64,000 nucleotides of DNA, taken from assembly GCF_024347055.1 (NCBI RefSeq), contig NZ_AP024896.1, forward strand, positions 1,116,001 through 1,180,000, read 5' to 3'. This document shows, piece after piece, positions 45,069 to 52,581 of the stretch. Position 1 is the stretch's first letter, and each line of letters begins with the position of its first letter. The position numbers and the translations under genes are program-made. The notes beneath the pieces are model-generated. The model worked only from the letters and a program-made list of their open reading frames with translations. It had not been told where the DNA came from and made no database searches. This stretch comes from Vibrio porteresiae DSM 19223 (lineage in GTDB: Bacteria > Pseudomonadota > Gammaproteobacteria > Enterobacterales > Vibrionaceae).

Positions 45069-45455
45069 TCACTCAACCAATGGGTAAACGCCATTGCTGT
45101 CGTGTGTTTCTTGCCCAGTTAATGGTGGATTAAACACACACGCCATCACCATATCGCCTTTTTTGTAGGCACGCAGATGGTGTTCATCGTGCTTATCCAG
45201 TACATAGAGAGTGCCTGGTCGAATCGGATACACTTCACCACCGACGACTTCAATCTCCCCTTCACCAGAGATGCAATACACTGATTCCAGATGGTTTTGG
45301 TAATGAATGTGTGTTTCTGTCCCCTTGTAGATAGTGGTGATGTGAAATGAAAAGCCCATCTTGTCCTCTTTAAGGATCATACGGGTGCTCTCCCAGTTTT
45401 GGGCCACCACACGGCGTTCACTCTGCTCACACTCTTTTAGGGTTCTAACAATCAT
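45069..45455 (-). CDS. ectC: Ectoine synthase
   Basis: Closes N-gamma-acetyl-diaminobutyrate to ectoine. A 128-residue cupin; conserved parts are MIVRTLKECEQSERRVVAQN, THIHYQNHLESVYCISGEGE and YVLDKHDEHHLRA. I take the ATG at 45455, since AAGGAG lies just upstream, rather than an earlier in-frame start. Length equals known EctC proteins. It follows ectB by 46 bp. Confidence 0.96.
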   Translation of the reverse strand: MIVRTLKECEQSERRVVAQNWESTRMILKEDKMGFSFHITTIYKGTETHIHYQNHLESVYCISGEGEIEVVGGEVYPIRPGTLYVLDKHDEHHLRAYKKGDMVMACVFNPPLTGQETHDSNGVYPLVE

Positions 45456-45501
45456 GACTTCTCCTTCTTCAGTTTTGTTGTGCTTCAATCCTGCGGTTGA
45501 T

Positions 45502-46767
45502 TTAAGATGCTTTTGCCAATAGCTTTGGCGCGAGGTTTTCTATCGCTTGTTCAAAGCGCTCAAGGCCGGTCGCTAGCTCTTCTTGAGAAATAGTCAAAGG
45601 GCAGAAGAACTTAATCACTTCATCTTCTGGGCCCGCCGTTTCAATCACCATACCGAGAGCAAAACACTCACGCGCAATTTGCTCGGCAATCGAACCATTT
45701 TGACATGCGATACCCTGCATCAAACCGCGCCCTTTTACTTTGGCAAACAGCGTTGGATAGCGACTGACTTGCTCATTCAATACCATGTTGAGTTCACGCG
45801 ATCGCTCCATGATGTGCTGAGAAAACTGCTCATCACCCCAATAGGTAGTTATTGCTTTAGCCGCGGTAACAAAGGCATGGTTGTTACCACGAAAAGTGCC
45901 GTTGTGCTCACCAGGCAACCACACATCGTATTGTGGTTTGTAAAGTACAATCGCCATAGGTAGACCATAGCCGCCGATGGATTTTGATAGCGTCACCATA
46001 TCCGGTTTGATGCCTGCAGCTTCAAAGCTAAAGAAGGTGCCAGTGCGTCCACAGCCTGCTTGAATATCGTCAACAATCAGTAACACGTCGTGTCTGCGAC
46101 AAAGGGAAGCGAGCGAACGTAACCACGTATTTGACGCCACATTGAGTCCACCTTCGCCTTGTACGACTTCAAGGATCACGGCAGCCGGTTTATCCATACC
46201 TGCTGAGTTATCATTTAACATCGCTTCAAAAAGGGCTAAGCCATCAACATTGGCATAACCATCGTAAGGAAGCCTTGTCACACCATGTAAACCGATGCCA
46301 GCACCACCGCGATGATGTTGATTCCCAGTCAGCGCAAGTGCCCCTAACGAGCAGCCATGGAAACCATTGGTAAACGCCACGACATTACTACGCCCAGTCA
46401 CTTTACGCGCCAGCTTAATCGCAGCCTCAACCGCATTGGTGCCTGTTGGTCCAGTAAACTGGACGCGATAGTCTAATTCTCGTGGACCAAGGATGTAGCG
46501 TTGCAGCGTATCGAGAAACTGAGCTTTTGCTTCTGAGTGCATGTCTAGCCCATGGGTTAAACCATCTTTTTCGATGTATTCGAGCAGTGCTTGTTTTAAC
46601 ACTGGGTTGTTGTGTCCGTAATTCAGAGCACCGGCACCAGCCAAAAAGTCGAGGTAGGCTTGTCCATCTTGGGTGTAAAGCCAAGATCCTTTCGCGCTCG
46701 AAAACACAACAGGAAAGTGACGGGCATACGATTGCACATTCGATTCTTTTTCTCGAAAAATATTCAT
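45502..46767 (-). CDS. ectB: Diaminobutyrate-2-oxoglutarate aminotransferase
   Basis: Makes L-2,4-diaminobutyrate from aspartate semialdehyde, the first committed step to ectoine. The 421-residue PLP enzyme begins MNIFREKESNVQSYARHFPV at 46767; an upstream in-frame extension overlaps ectA and is not real. The PLP lysine lies in TLSKSIGGYGLP, preceded by the Asp of LLIVDDIQAGCGRTG. AAAGG is about 14 bases upstream, longer than usual, and a four-copy ACCAA repeat lies just before it in the mRNA. Confidence 0.96.
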   Translation of the reverse strand: MNIFREKESNVQSYARHFPVVFSSAKGSWLYTQDGQAYLDFLAGAGALNYGHNNPVLKQALLEYIEKDGLTHGLDMHSEAKAQFLDTLQRYILGPRELDYRVQFTGPTGTNAVEAAIKLARKVTGRSNVVAFTNGFHGCSLGALALTGNQHHRGGAGIGLHGVTRLPYDGYANVDGLALFEAMLNDNSAGMDKPAAVILEVVQGEGGLNVASNTWLRSLASLCRRHDVLLIVDDIQAGCGRTGTFFSFEAAGIKPDMVTLSKSIGGYGLPMAIVLYKPQYDVWLPGEHNGTFRGNNHAFVTAAKAITTYWGDEQFSQHIMERSRELNMVLNEQVSRYPTLFAKVKGRGLMQGIACQNGSIAEQIARECFALGMVIETAGPEDEVIKFFCPLTISQEELATGLERFEQAIENLAPKLLAKAS

Positions 46768-46786
46768 GCTAATAAAAAGACCTTTA

Positions 46787-46806
46787 TTGGTTTGGTTTGG
46801 TTTGGT
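46787..46806. repeat. Four tandem copies of TTGGT in the ectA-ectB spacer
   Basis: Perfect 5-bp repeats (ACCAA in the mRNA) fill most of the 43-bp spacer between ectA and ectB. Slippage would change the spacing upstream of the ectB ribosome site. Confidence 0.75.
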
Positions 46807-46810
46807 AGCT

Positions 46811-47356
46811 TTATACGTTTCTCTGCTGAGAAATGGGAATTCGATAGAGGTACTCGCTGTCATGCTCACCATCAAAATGGCGCGTTTCATCAAGAAACAC
46901 CGACACTTCACCGCGCTCACCGTGTTGGCGATCGAGCTTTTTAAACAGCGCCCAAGATCCTTGGTTTGAACGGGTAATGGTCGTTTCAATCGCGGCAATA
47001 TCCGCTAGATTTTCTCGACGCAACAGCGTTTGCAACATATGGAAGGCAAGACCACGACCACGCTGATCTGGGTGAACGGCAACTTGCCAAATGAACAGTT
47101 CATTTTCTTTGTCTGGCTTTTGATAAGCAGAGATAAAACCGACGCATTCACCCTGCTCTTCTGCCATAACACACGTGTTTCGAAAATGTATGGACTGCAA
47201 AAAGTTACAATATTCGGAATTCTCGTCCAAAGGTGAACATTTTGCGACCAGCTCATGGACTCGCTGACCATCAGACCGTGTTGGTTTTCTTAAAACCCAC
47301 GACACATCCTGATTCACCTGATTGGGAAACGCCACTAAGGGCGCACTTGTCATCAT
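46811..47356 (-). CDS. ectA: Diaminobutyrate acetyltransferase
   Basis: Acetylates L-2,4-diaminobutyrate with acetyl-CoA, the second ectoine step. A GNAT protein of 181 residues from the ATG at 47356, which has GGAG six bases upstream; the longer frame to 47389 lacks one. The acetyl-CoA loop is VAVHPDQRGRGLAFHMLQTL and the C-terminus contains TTITRSNQGSWALFKKLDRQ, both typical of EctA. First gene of ectABC-ask. A qrr gene is divergent from it upstream. Confidence 0.95.
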   Translation of the reverse strand: MMTSAPLVAFPNQVNQDVSWVLRKPTRSDGQRVHELVAKCSPLDENSEYCNFLQSIHFRNTCVMAEEQGECVGFISAYQKPDKENELFIWQVAVHPDQRGRGLAFHMLQTLLRRENLADIAAIETTITRSNQGSWALFKKLDRQHGERGEVSVFLDETRHFDGEHDSEYLYRIPISQQRNV

Positions 47357-47631
47357 AGCCATCTCCATTATGTTTCGAACTCTAATCAATCGCCTTATAC
47401 CATAACAAACTGATATGAGATTTCAACCCTATAAAATGTCATATAAATGCTATTATTTGCGTTATAAATTCGATTGATTAGATAATAATGGTGTGAAACG
47501 TCCAATACTGATGAGTATTTTTAGTTTGAAATGTAATCATTTATTAAATAAGAAGGCGAAAAATAAAGCAGATTAACTAAATTGCGCAATTTGTTTCATT
47601 GAGTCAGGTATCACTAGCATTTTAACAAGAT
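47357..47631. other. Upstream region of the ectoine operon
   Basis: AT-rich DNA that must hold the ectA promoter, facing left. An AAATTGCGCAATTT palindrome is at 47578-47591. No assignable -35/-10 pair is seen by eye; osmotic and quorum regulators could bind here. Confidence 0.5.
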
Positions 47632-47657
47632 TTGCAATTTGCATTTGCATATTGCAA
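47632..47657. promoter_or_regulatory. Two adjacent LuxO-type activator sites upstream of qrr
   Basis: TTGCAATTTGCAT (47632-47644) and TTGCATATTGCAA (47645-47657) lie head to tail. The second is a perfect match to the known LuxO site pattern TTGCA-WWW-TGCAA and the first has one mismatch. They are about 85-110 bp upstream of the sigma-54 -12 element, a normal place for an enhancer-binding protein. Confidence 0.85.
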
Positions 47658-47727
47658 AGAAAAATCAAAATAAGGTCAGTTTTTCGTCAAAAATAACCAA
47701 ATTAGAACCAGATCCACAAAATAAAAG

Positions 47728-47744
47728 TTGGCACGCTATCTGCA
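47728..47744 (+). promoter_or_regulatory. Sigma-54 promoter of qrr
   Basis: TTGGCACGCTATCTGCA has the invariant GG and GC separated by exactly 10 bases and one departure from the consensus TGGCAC-N5-TTGC. It ends about 11 bp before the expected Qrr 5' end. Confidence 0.92.
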
Positions 47745-47753
47745 TTATATAAA

Positions 47754-47861
47754 TCGACCCTTCTTAAGCCGAGGGTCACCTAGCCAACTGACGTTGTTAG
47801 TGAATAGATTTGTTCACACAAAATATAAGCCAATCGTGGTATTACGATTGGCTCTTTTTTT
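47754..47861 (+). ncRNA. qrr: Quorum regulatory RNA (Qrr)
   Basis: An RNA of about 107 nt with the conserved Qrr core: GACCCTTCTTAAGCCGAGGG forms the first hairpin, followed by TCACCTAGCCAACTGACGTT and GTTAGTGAA, the part that pairs with target mRNAs such as the master regulators luxR/hapR/opaR and aphA. A terminator hairpin with seven T closes it. It is driven by a sigma-54 promoter with LuxO sites upstream, as known for Qrr RNAs, so it should be made at low cell density and act with Hfq. No luxO gene is adjacent; this is one of the dispersed qrr copies. It is divergent from ectA. Confidence 0.95.
47828..47861 (+). terminator. Qrr terminator
   Basis: Perfect 10-bp stem AGCCAATCGT / ACGATTGGCT, then C and seven T. 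Confidence 0.92.
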
Positions 47862-47897
47862 ATCTGGCTTTTTTGTCTAGCTCATGCATCCAGTGAG

Positions 47898-47932
47898 CTC
47901 GCCCGTTAGCCATGTTTTCACTAACGAGCGAG
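47898..47932. terminator. Stable hairpin downstream of phhB
   Basis: Stem CTCGCCCGTTAG / CTAACGAGCGAG (11 of 12 pairs) with an 11-base loop, 31 bp after the phhB stop. No T-run follows on either strand, so it may protect the 3' end or terminate weakly. Confidence 0.5.
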
Positions 47933-47963
47933 ATACCTCTTACGGTAACGACTATCCTAACTC

Positions 47964-48308
47964 TCAATCACCTACGTGATAAAGCTGATCGCATTTTGCA
48001 GCGCAGATAAAATCGTTTTTGTGTAATCCATGTAATGAGTGTGTCCACCAAGTGACCGTCACTTTACCCCATTCAGCTAAAATAGAGGGATGATGGTTCT
48101 GCTGATCTGCTAAGTTCGCCACTCGTTCACTAAAAGACCACGCTTTTTTAAAATTGGAAAACTGAAAAGTCTTCTCTAGTTGAGGGACGGATTCCCGAGT
48201 TACGATTCTCCACCCATCAAGTTCAAATAGCAGCTCTTGCAATTGTTGATTGGTTAACGCGCCTGCTGCACCAGCCCGACAGGCTTCACATCTGAGCTCA
48301 TGTAACAT
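47964..48308 (-). CDS. phhB: Pterin-4a-carbinolamine dehydratase
   Basis: Recycles the oxidised pterin cofactor of phenylalanine hydroxylase. The 114 residues hold the family core LDGWRIVTRE, FSFNFKKAW-like block (FQFSNFKKAWSF) and NHHPSILAEWGKVTVTWWTH with the catalytic His residues. The start at 48308 has AGGAG upstream and overlaps the phhA stop by 11 bp. Because phhA is frameshifted upstream, coupled translation of phhB may be reduced. Confidence 0.95.
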   Translation of the reverse strand: MLHELRCEACRAGAAGALTNQQLQELLFELDGWRIVTRESVPQLEKTFQFSNFKKAWSFSERVANLADQQNHHPSILAEWGKVTVTWWTHSLHGLHKNDFICAAKCDQLYHVGD

Positions 48309-49102
48309 TATCGTTCTCCTTGATTACGTCACTTGGTGACATCATGCCGAGTGATTTGGCTTGTTCGATACTTGCGGACAAATCATCACACATCAGCTTA
48401 AATAATTGAGAAAAATCATCTAGGTAGTAATACAGAGGTTGCATTTTATCAATGCGATATGACGTTCTTAACACGTTCAAAAGATGGAATGGTTGACGAC
48501 GTGCCTCTGTACTCTCCAGCGCATAAACTGTTTCTCCGGGCGAAGACAAAATCCCTCCACCATAGATCCTCAGTTGCCCCGCTTCTTTGATTAATCCAAA
48601 TTCCACCGTAAACCAGTATAGTCTAGCTAGATAGACTCGATCTGACTCTTTCATCGCTAAACCTAACTGTCCAAACATATGGGTTAACTCAGCAAACTGG
48701 GGGTCAGTGAGCATGGCACAATGACCATACACCTCATGGAAAAAGTCTGGCTCTTGCAGATAGTCAAGATCCTCTTGCCGACGCAAAAAAGTGGCGATGG
48801 GAAATTGCTTTTTCGCCAGTAACGTAAAGAAACGCTCAAAGTTGATCAATGCAGGCACCGGTGTCACTTGCCACCCAGTGCTGGATAGTAAAATAGGATT
48901 GATGTCGGTCAGCTGTGGAGCCGCCCTATGGGATAACCCGAGCCTCTCCAAGCCTCTCCAAGCCCTGCAAGTAGGCACTGCACGCTCGACCATTAATGCA
49001 GCGAGATTGGCGCTCAATCAGTTGCTGCCAAACATGATGTTCAGCCGTAGTCCAATCAATATGACCTCGTGCATCCAGCGGCTTTGAATGGTAATCGCTC
49101 AT
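48298..49102 (-). pseudogene. phhA: Phenylalanine-4-hydroxylase, frameshifted by a 10-bp duplication
   Basis: Converts phenylalanine to tyrosine. The N-terminal part reads from 49102 (MSDYHSKPLDARGHIDWTTA, with AAGGAGAGG upstream) to YLQGLERLG, then shifts out of frame; the rest continues in another frame (LSHRAAPQLTDINPILL onward) to 48298. The shift coincides with two tandem copies of AGCCTCTCCA at 48941-48960. Removing one copy restores a 264-residue protein reading YLQGLERLGLSHRAAPQL. Iron ligands (HEVYGH, and E in YWFTVEFGL) are intact in the downstream part. Without correction the product stops after about 58 residues. It is either a recent loss, a reversible switch, or a sequencing error. 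Confidence 0.9.
48941..48964. repeat. 10-bp tandem duplication inside phhA
   Basis: AGCCTCTCCA occurs twice in a row (48941-48950 and 48951-48960), followed by AGCC. Ten is not a multiple of three, so the extra copy causes the phhA frameshift. Confidence 0.95.
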
Positions 49103-49317
49103 CACGCCTCTCCTTTTCTTCACCACTGCTATAACCATATACCGCGACACTAATACTGACATCTTTATAAATAACTCAGTGCAATGGCATTTTGTAAAAT
49201 AATTGTTACATCCAATATTTCAAATGCATTCGCACACCTATGAGTCACGGGGTTTGACAACTCTTATTACGCCAACAACACTTGAAGCATCATCTAGGTT
49301 ATCTTGCAAGGAAGGCT

Positions 49318-51306
49318 ATGGCAGACATTGCCCCGATTTGGCAACCCAGCCAAGAGCGTATCAAAGCATCGCTTCTCTCTGAATTTATGAGCCATTTAGC
49401 GGCCAATGGCAGAAGTTTCGCCGACTATTCGGCACTGCATCAGTGGTCGGTCGTCGACAGCAAAGCGTTTTGGCTGGAAGTTTGGAATTATTGCGATGTC
49501 ATCGGCTCACAAGGACAATGTATTACCGGCGATAGCATCGTATCAGGTCGCCGCTACTGCGCGGCGGCGGATACCAAATGGTTTCCGCAAGCCGAGCTTA
49601 ATTACGCTGAAAACTGCCTCTCGTATGCCTATCAACATCCCGATGGCATTGCCCTGTGGTTTCGTAATGAGAATGGCAACACGCAAAAGCTCACTTGGCA
49701 GCAACTTTCAGATCAAGTCTCTATCGTTCAACAGTGGCTCGAACAAAATGGAGTGACGGCTGGTGATGTGGTGGCGGGCTATCTCCCTTACATTACCGAA
49801 TCCGTTGTGGCGATGCTCGCAACCACCAGCCTCGGTGCGATTTGGACTTCGATTTCCCCTGATTTTGGTATCGATAGCGTTTTAGAACGTTTTGGTCAGG
49901 TCAATCCCAAGGTGCTTTTCTGCTGCAATGGTTATACGTTTGGGGGTAAAAGTCATCGGCTTGAGCACAACAACGCCGCCATCGCCGCCCAATTACCTCA
50001 CCTGAATAACATCTGCCAAATTGAGTACTTGCAACAACGTAATGACAGCGACGATTTCAATGATTCTTTTTCTGATTGGCAGGCCATACTGCAAAGTTAC
50101 CAAGCTCGAGGGATAGAGTATCACCGCGTCTCTTTTAATGATCCGCTGTTTATTCTTTACTCTTCAGGTACTACAGGACAGCCTAAATGCATCATTCATT
50201 CGGTGGGAGGCACGTTACTTAACCATATGAAAGAGCATCAGTTACACTGCGATATTCAACCTAAAGATCGTGTTTTCTATTATACGACGTGTGGTTGGAT
50301 GATGTGGAACTGGCACGTAAGCGCCCTTGCCAGCGGTGCGACGTTGATTATTTACGACGGACATCCGTTTTATCCGCAGCCGCAAGTGTTATGGCAGCTT
50401 GCTGAAGAAACCCAAACAACGCTGTTTGGTACCTCAGCCCGTTATTTGGCTGAATTAGAAAATCGTCTCTTCTCCCCCTCGGACTACTATTCGCTCAATC
50501 ATCTCAAAACGATCTGCTCGACAGGTTCTCCTCTCTATCCCGAACAGTACGATTTCGTCTATCAGCACATTAAAAGTGATGTCCATTTAGCCTCAATCTC
50601 AGGCGGGACTGATATTTGTGGCTGCTTTATTTTAGGCGTTCCGACTCTTCCGGTCTATCGTGGCGAGTGCCAAAGTAGCGCACTCGGAGCCGATATAGCC
50701 GCCTATACAGAGCAAGGAGTTGCTACCTTAACTGAGCCGGGTGAATTGGTCTGCCGTAACAGTTTCCCTAACCAGCCGATTGGATTTTGGCAAGATTTTT
50801 CAGGGAAAAAGTACTTTGCTGCTTACTGGCAAAAATTTGCTGGAGTGTGGCACCATGGCGATGAAATTCAAGCCACCTCTGCACAGGGTTGGCGTTTCCT
50901 TGGGCGCAGTGACACTATGCTCAATCCTGGCGGAGTCAGAATTGGTACGGCAGAAATCTATCGTCAAGTGAATGCTATGGCTGAGGTGCAAGACTCCATC
51001 GCCGTTGGTTACCAACAAGGAAACGACGAAGTGATCGCTTTGTTCGTTAAACTTGCACCGGGGTGTCTACTCACCGATGAGTTGCAAACCAAGCTTCGCC
51101 AGCAACTAAAAACGCGCTGCTCACCTCGCCATGTCCCAGCCTACATCGTCGCAGTCGATGATGTACCACGCACACGTTCAGGTAAATTGGTAGAAAAGGC
51201 GCTTAAACAAGCATTACATCAGCAAACCATTACAAATATGCACGCAATTGGGAATCCACAGAGCATTGATGAAGCGAAAGTGCGATTTTTTGCCCAATTA
51301 ACCTAG
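49318..51306 (+). CDS. aacS: Acetoacetyl-CoA synthetase
   Basis: Activates acetoacetate with CoA and ATP. A 662-residue member of the ANL superfamily; the start is the ATG at 49318 with AAGGAAGG upstream, not a TTG twelve codons earlier. Core motifs: adenylation loop FILYSSGTTGQPK, YYTTCGWMMWNWHVSALASG, SGGTDICGCF, HHGDEIQ, and the catalytic Lys in VPRTRSGKLVEKAL. The pattern TSISPDFG and overall length favour acetoacetyl- over acetyl-CoA synthetase. Divergent from phhAB; tyrosine breakdown yields acetoacetate, so both belong to aromatic amino-acid catabolism. Confidence 0.93.
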   Translation: MADIAPIWQPSQERIKASLLSEFMSHLAANGRSFADYSALHQWSVVDSKAFWLEVWNYCDVIGSQGQCITGDSIVSGRRYCAAADTKWFPQAELNYAENCLSYAYQHPDGIALWFRNENGNTQKLTWQQLSDQVSIVQQWLEQNGVTAGDVVAGYLPYITESVVAMLATTSLGAIWTSISPDFGIDSVLERFGQVNPKVLFCCNGYTFGGKSHRLEHNNAAIAAQLPHLNNICQIEYLQQRNDSDDFNDSFSDWQAILQSYQARGIEYHRVSFNDPLFILYSSGTTGQPKCIIHSVGGTLLNHMKEHQLHCDIQPKDRVFYYTTCGWMMWNWHVSALASGATLIIYDGHPFYPQPQVLWQLAEETQTTLFGTSARYLAELENRLFSPSDYYSLNHLKTICSTGSPLYPEQYDFVYQHIKSDVHLASISGGTDICGCFILGVPTLPVYRGECQSSALGADIAAYTEQGVATLTEPGELVCRNSFPNQPIGFWQDFSGKKYFAAYWQKFAGVWHHGDEIQATSAQGWRFLGRSDTMLNPGGVRIGTAEIYRQVNAMAEVQDSIAVGYQQGNDEVIALFVKLAPGCLLTDELQTKLRQQLKTRCSPRHVPAYIVAVDDVPRTRSGKLVEKALKQALHQQTITNMHAIGNPQSIDEAKVRFFAQLT

Positions 51307-51393
51307 GTTTTAATGAGAAAATAGTTTTTATGATATTCATTTTTATGAACCTAATGTTATATTCGGATTTCATCTTCCAATAAAGCAGGTTCT

Positions 51394-52320
51394 ATGGATT
51401 ACGTTCAGCTTTCCCGATTTAGCCTTAAACACTTAACGGCACTTCACGTTATGTTAAGTACACGCAGTGTGACTCAAACCGCCAAGCGATTATGCGTAAG
51501 CCCATCCAATATCAGTAAAATTTTGGCTCAGTTACGCGAACTGTTAGCCGATGAACTGTTCTTTCGTGACGGTAATCAACTGATTCCAACCGCATTCGCC
51601 TTACAAATCTCCCCCACTATTCACCACATTCTATCGAGCATGAACGGTTTGATTCATCAAGCGGGCTTCGATCCCAAGGAGTATCACGGCCATTATCAAA
51701 TCTCGATGCGTGAAAGTACCTTTGAACTCTATTCTAAGCGCATTGCACATATTATTGAGCAGTGCGCAGATGATATGGTGTTAACGGTACACTCGAAAGA
51801 TCAGCATGGTTTCGACTCACTGCTCAGTGGCATTGTCGATTTCGTCATTTTGCCGCACGATATCAGTCAGCCTCCGACATCTGCGCAAGATTTGGGATGG
51901 CAAGTCATTGATTACGATAGAATGATGTGTCTGATGCGTCCAGATCATCCTCTTGCCGATCAAACATTAACTATCGACAATTACCTACAATCGTCCCATT
52001 TGGATATTTCAGATAACGAATTGAGTGACCCCTATTTCGAGAAATATCTCACTCAGCACCACACCTCGCGAAATATCAAAGTCATCACCAGCGATTTTGG
52101 TTCTGCTGCGGATTTGTGCCATCACACCAATTTGCTGTTTACCTGTTCAGAGCTTTGGGCTGATGCTTCAAGTAAAACCCATGGTTTGATCAGAAAACCG
52201 CTCCCTTTCGACTATGGCACTGTCGCGTATAGCTTGGTTTGGAACCGTTCAAATATGAATAACCAAGCGATCAAATGGCTGGCAAGTCAACTGTCCAATC
52301 AAGAATTGGTCGCTTACTAG
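51394..52320 (+). CDS. LysR-family regulator
   Basis: A 308-residue LysR protein: HTH in LTALHVMLSTRSVTQTAKRL, SPSNISKILAQLRELLADEL, followed by an effector domain (about 95-300). It lies 87 bp after aacS on the same strand, so it may regulate acetoacetate or aromatic amino-acid catabolism genes, but it is not divergent from a clear target. The sequence DELFFRDGN after the HTH is typical. A perfect 14-bp terminator follows. Confidence 0.9.
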   Translation: MDYVQLSRFSLKHLTALHVMLSTRSVTQTAKRLCVSPSNISKILAQLRELLADELFFRDGNQLIPTAFALQISPTIHHILSSMNGLIHQAGFDPKEYHGHYQISMRESTFELYSKRIAHIIEQCADDMVLTVHSKDQHGFDSLLSGIVDFVILPHDISQPPTSAQDLGWQVIDYDRMMCLMRPDHPLADQTLTIDNYLQSSHLDISDNELSDPYFEKYLTQHHTSRNIKVITSDFGSAADLCHHTNLLFTCSELWADASSKTHGLIRKPLPFDYGTVAYSLVWNRSNMNNQAIKWLASQLSNQELVAY

Positions 52321-52324
52321 ATAC

Positions 52325-52357
52325 AAATAAGGGTTAGCTTACGCTAACCCTTATTTG
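52325..52357. terminator. Terminator after the LysR gene
   Basis: Perfect 14-bp stem AAATAAGGGTTAGC / GCTAACCCTTATTT with loop TTAC; downstream TTTGTTT. It may work in both directions, ending also the kinase operon from the right. Confidence 0.8.
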
Positions 52358-52581
52358 TTTACTTCTAATTATACTAAAGCCGTTTTATTCTAACCTGTTG
52401 TTAGTGATGAATTTAAGCCAAATCCACTTTGACCACATTCATTCTGTTGACCTAGGAATTATAGGTTAACTACTCATTTCTCAACAGTGAAATTAAGTAA
52501 ATACTCAATTTACGATATGGAAATAGACATAGGAAGAATGTACTTAAACTAACACTAATATAAATAAATGACATGCTTAAC

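Noticed and set aside
45502..46998. N-terminally extended EctB of 498 residues
   Set aside because: The extra 77 residues overlap ectA in another frame and are not EctB-like; the real start is the ATG at 46767.
46811..47389. EctA start at 47389
   Set aside because: There is no ribosome site there; GGAG precedes the ATG at 47356.
48298..49017. phhA as an intact shorter gene starting near 49017
   Set aside because: The extra N-terminal residues are an out-of-frame reading of the true phhA start; the conserved N-terminus is in the other frame upstream of the duplication.
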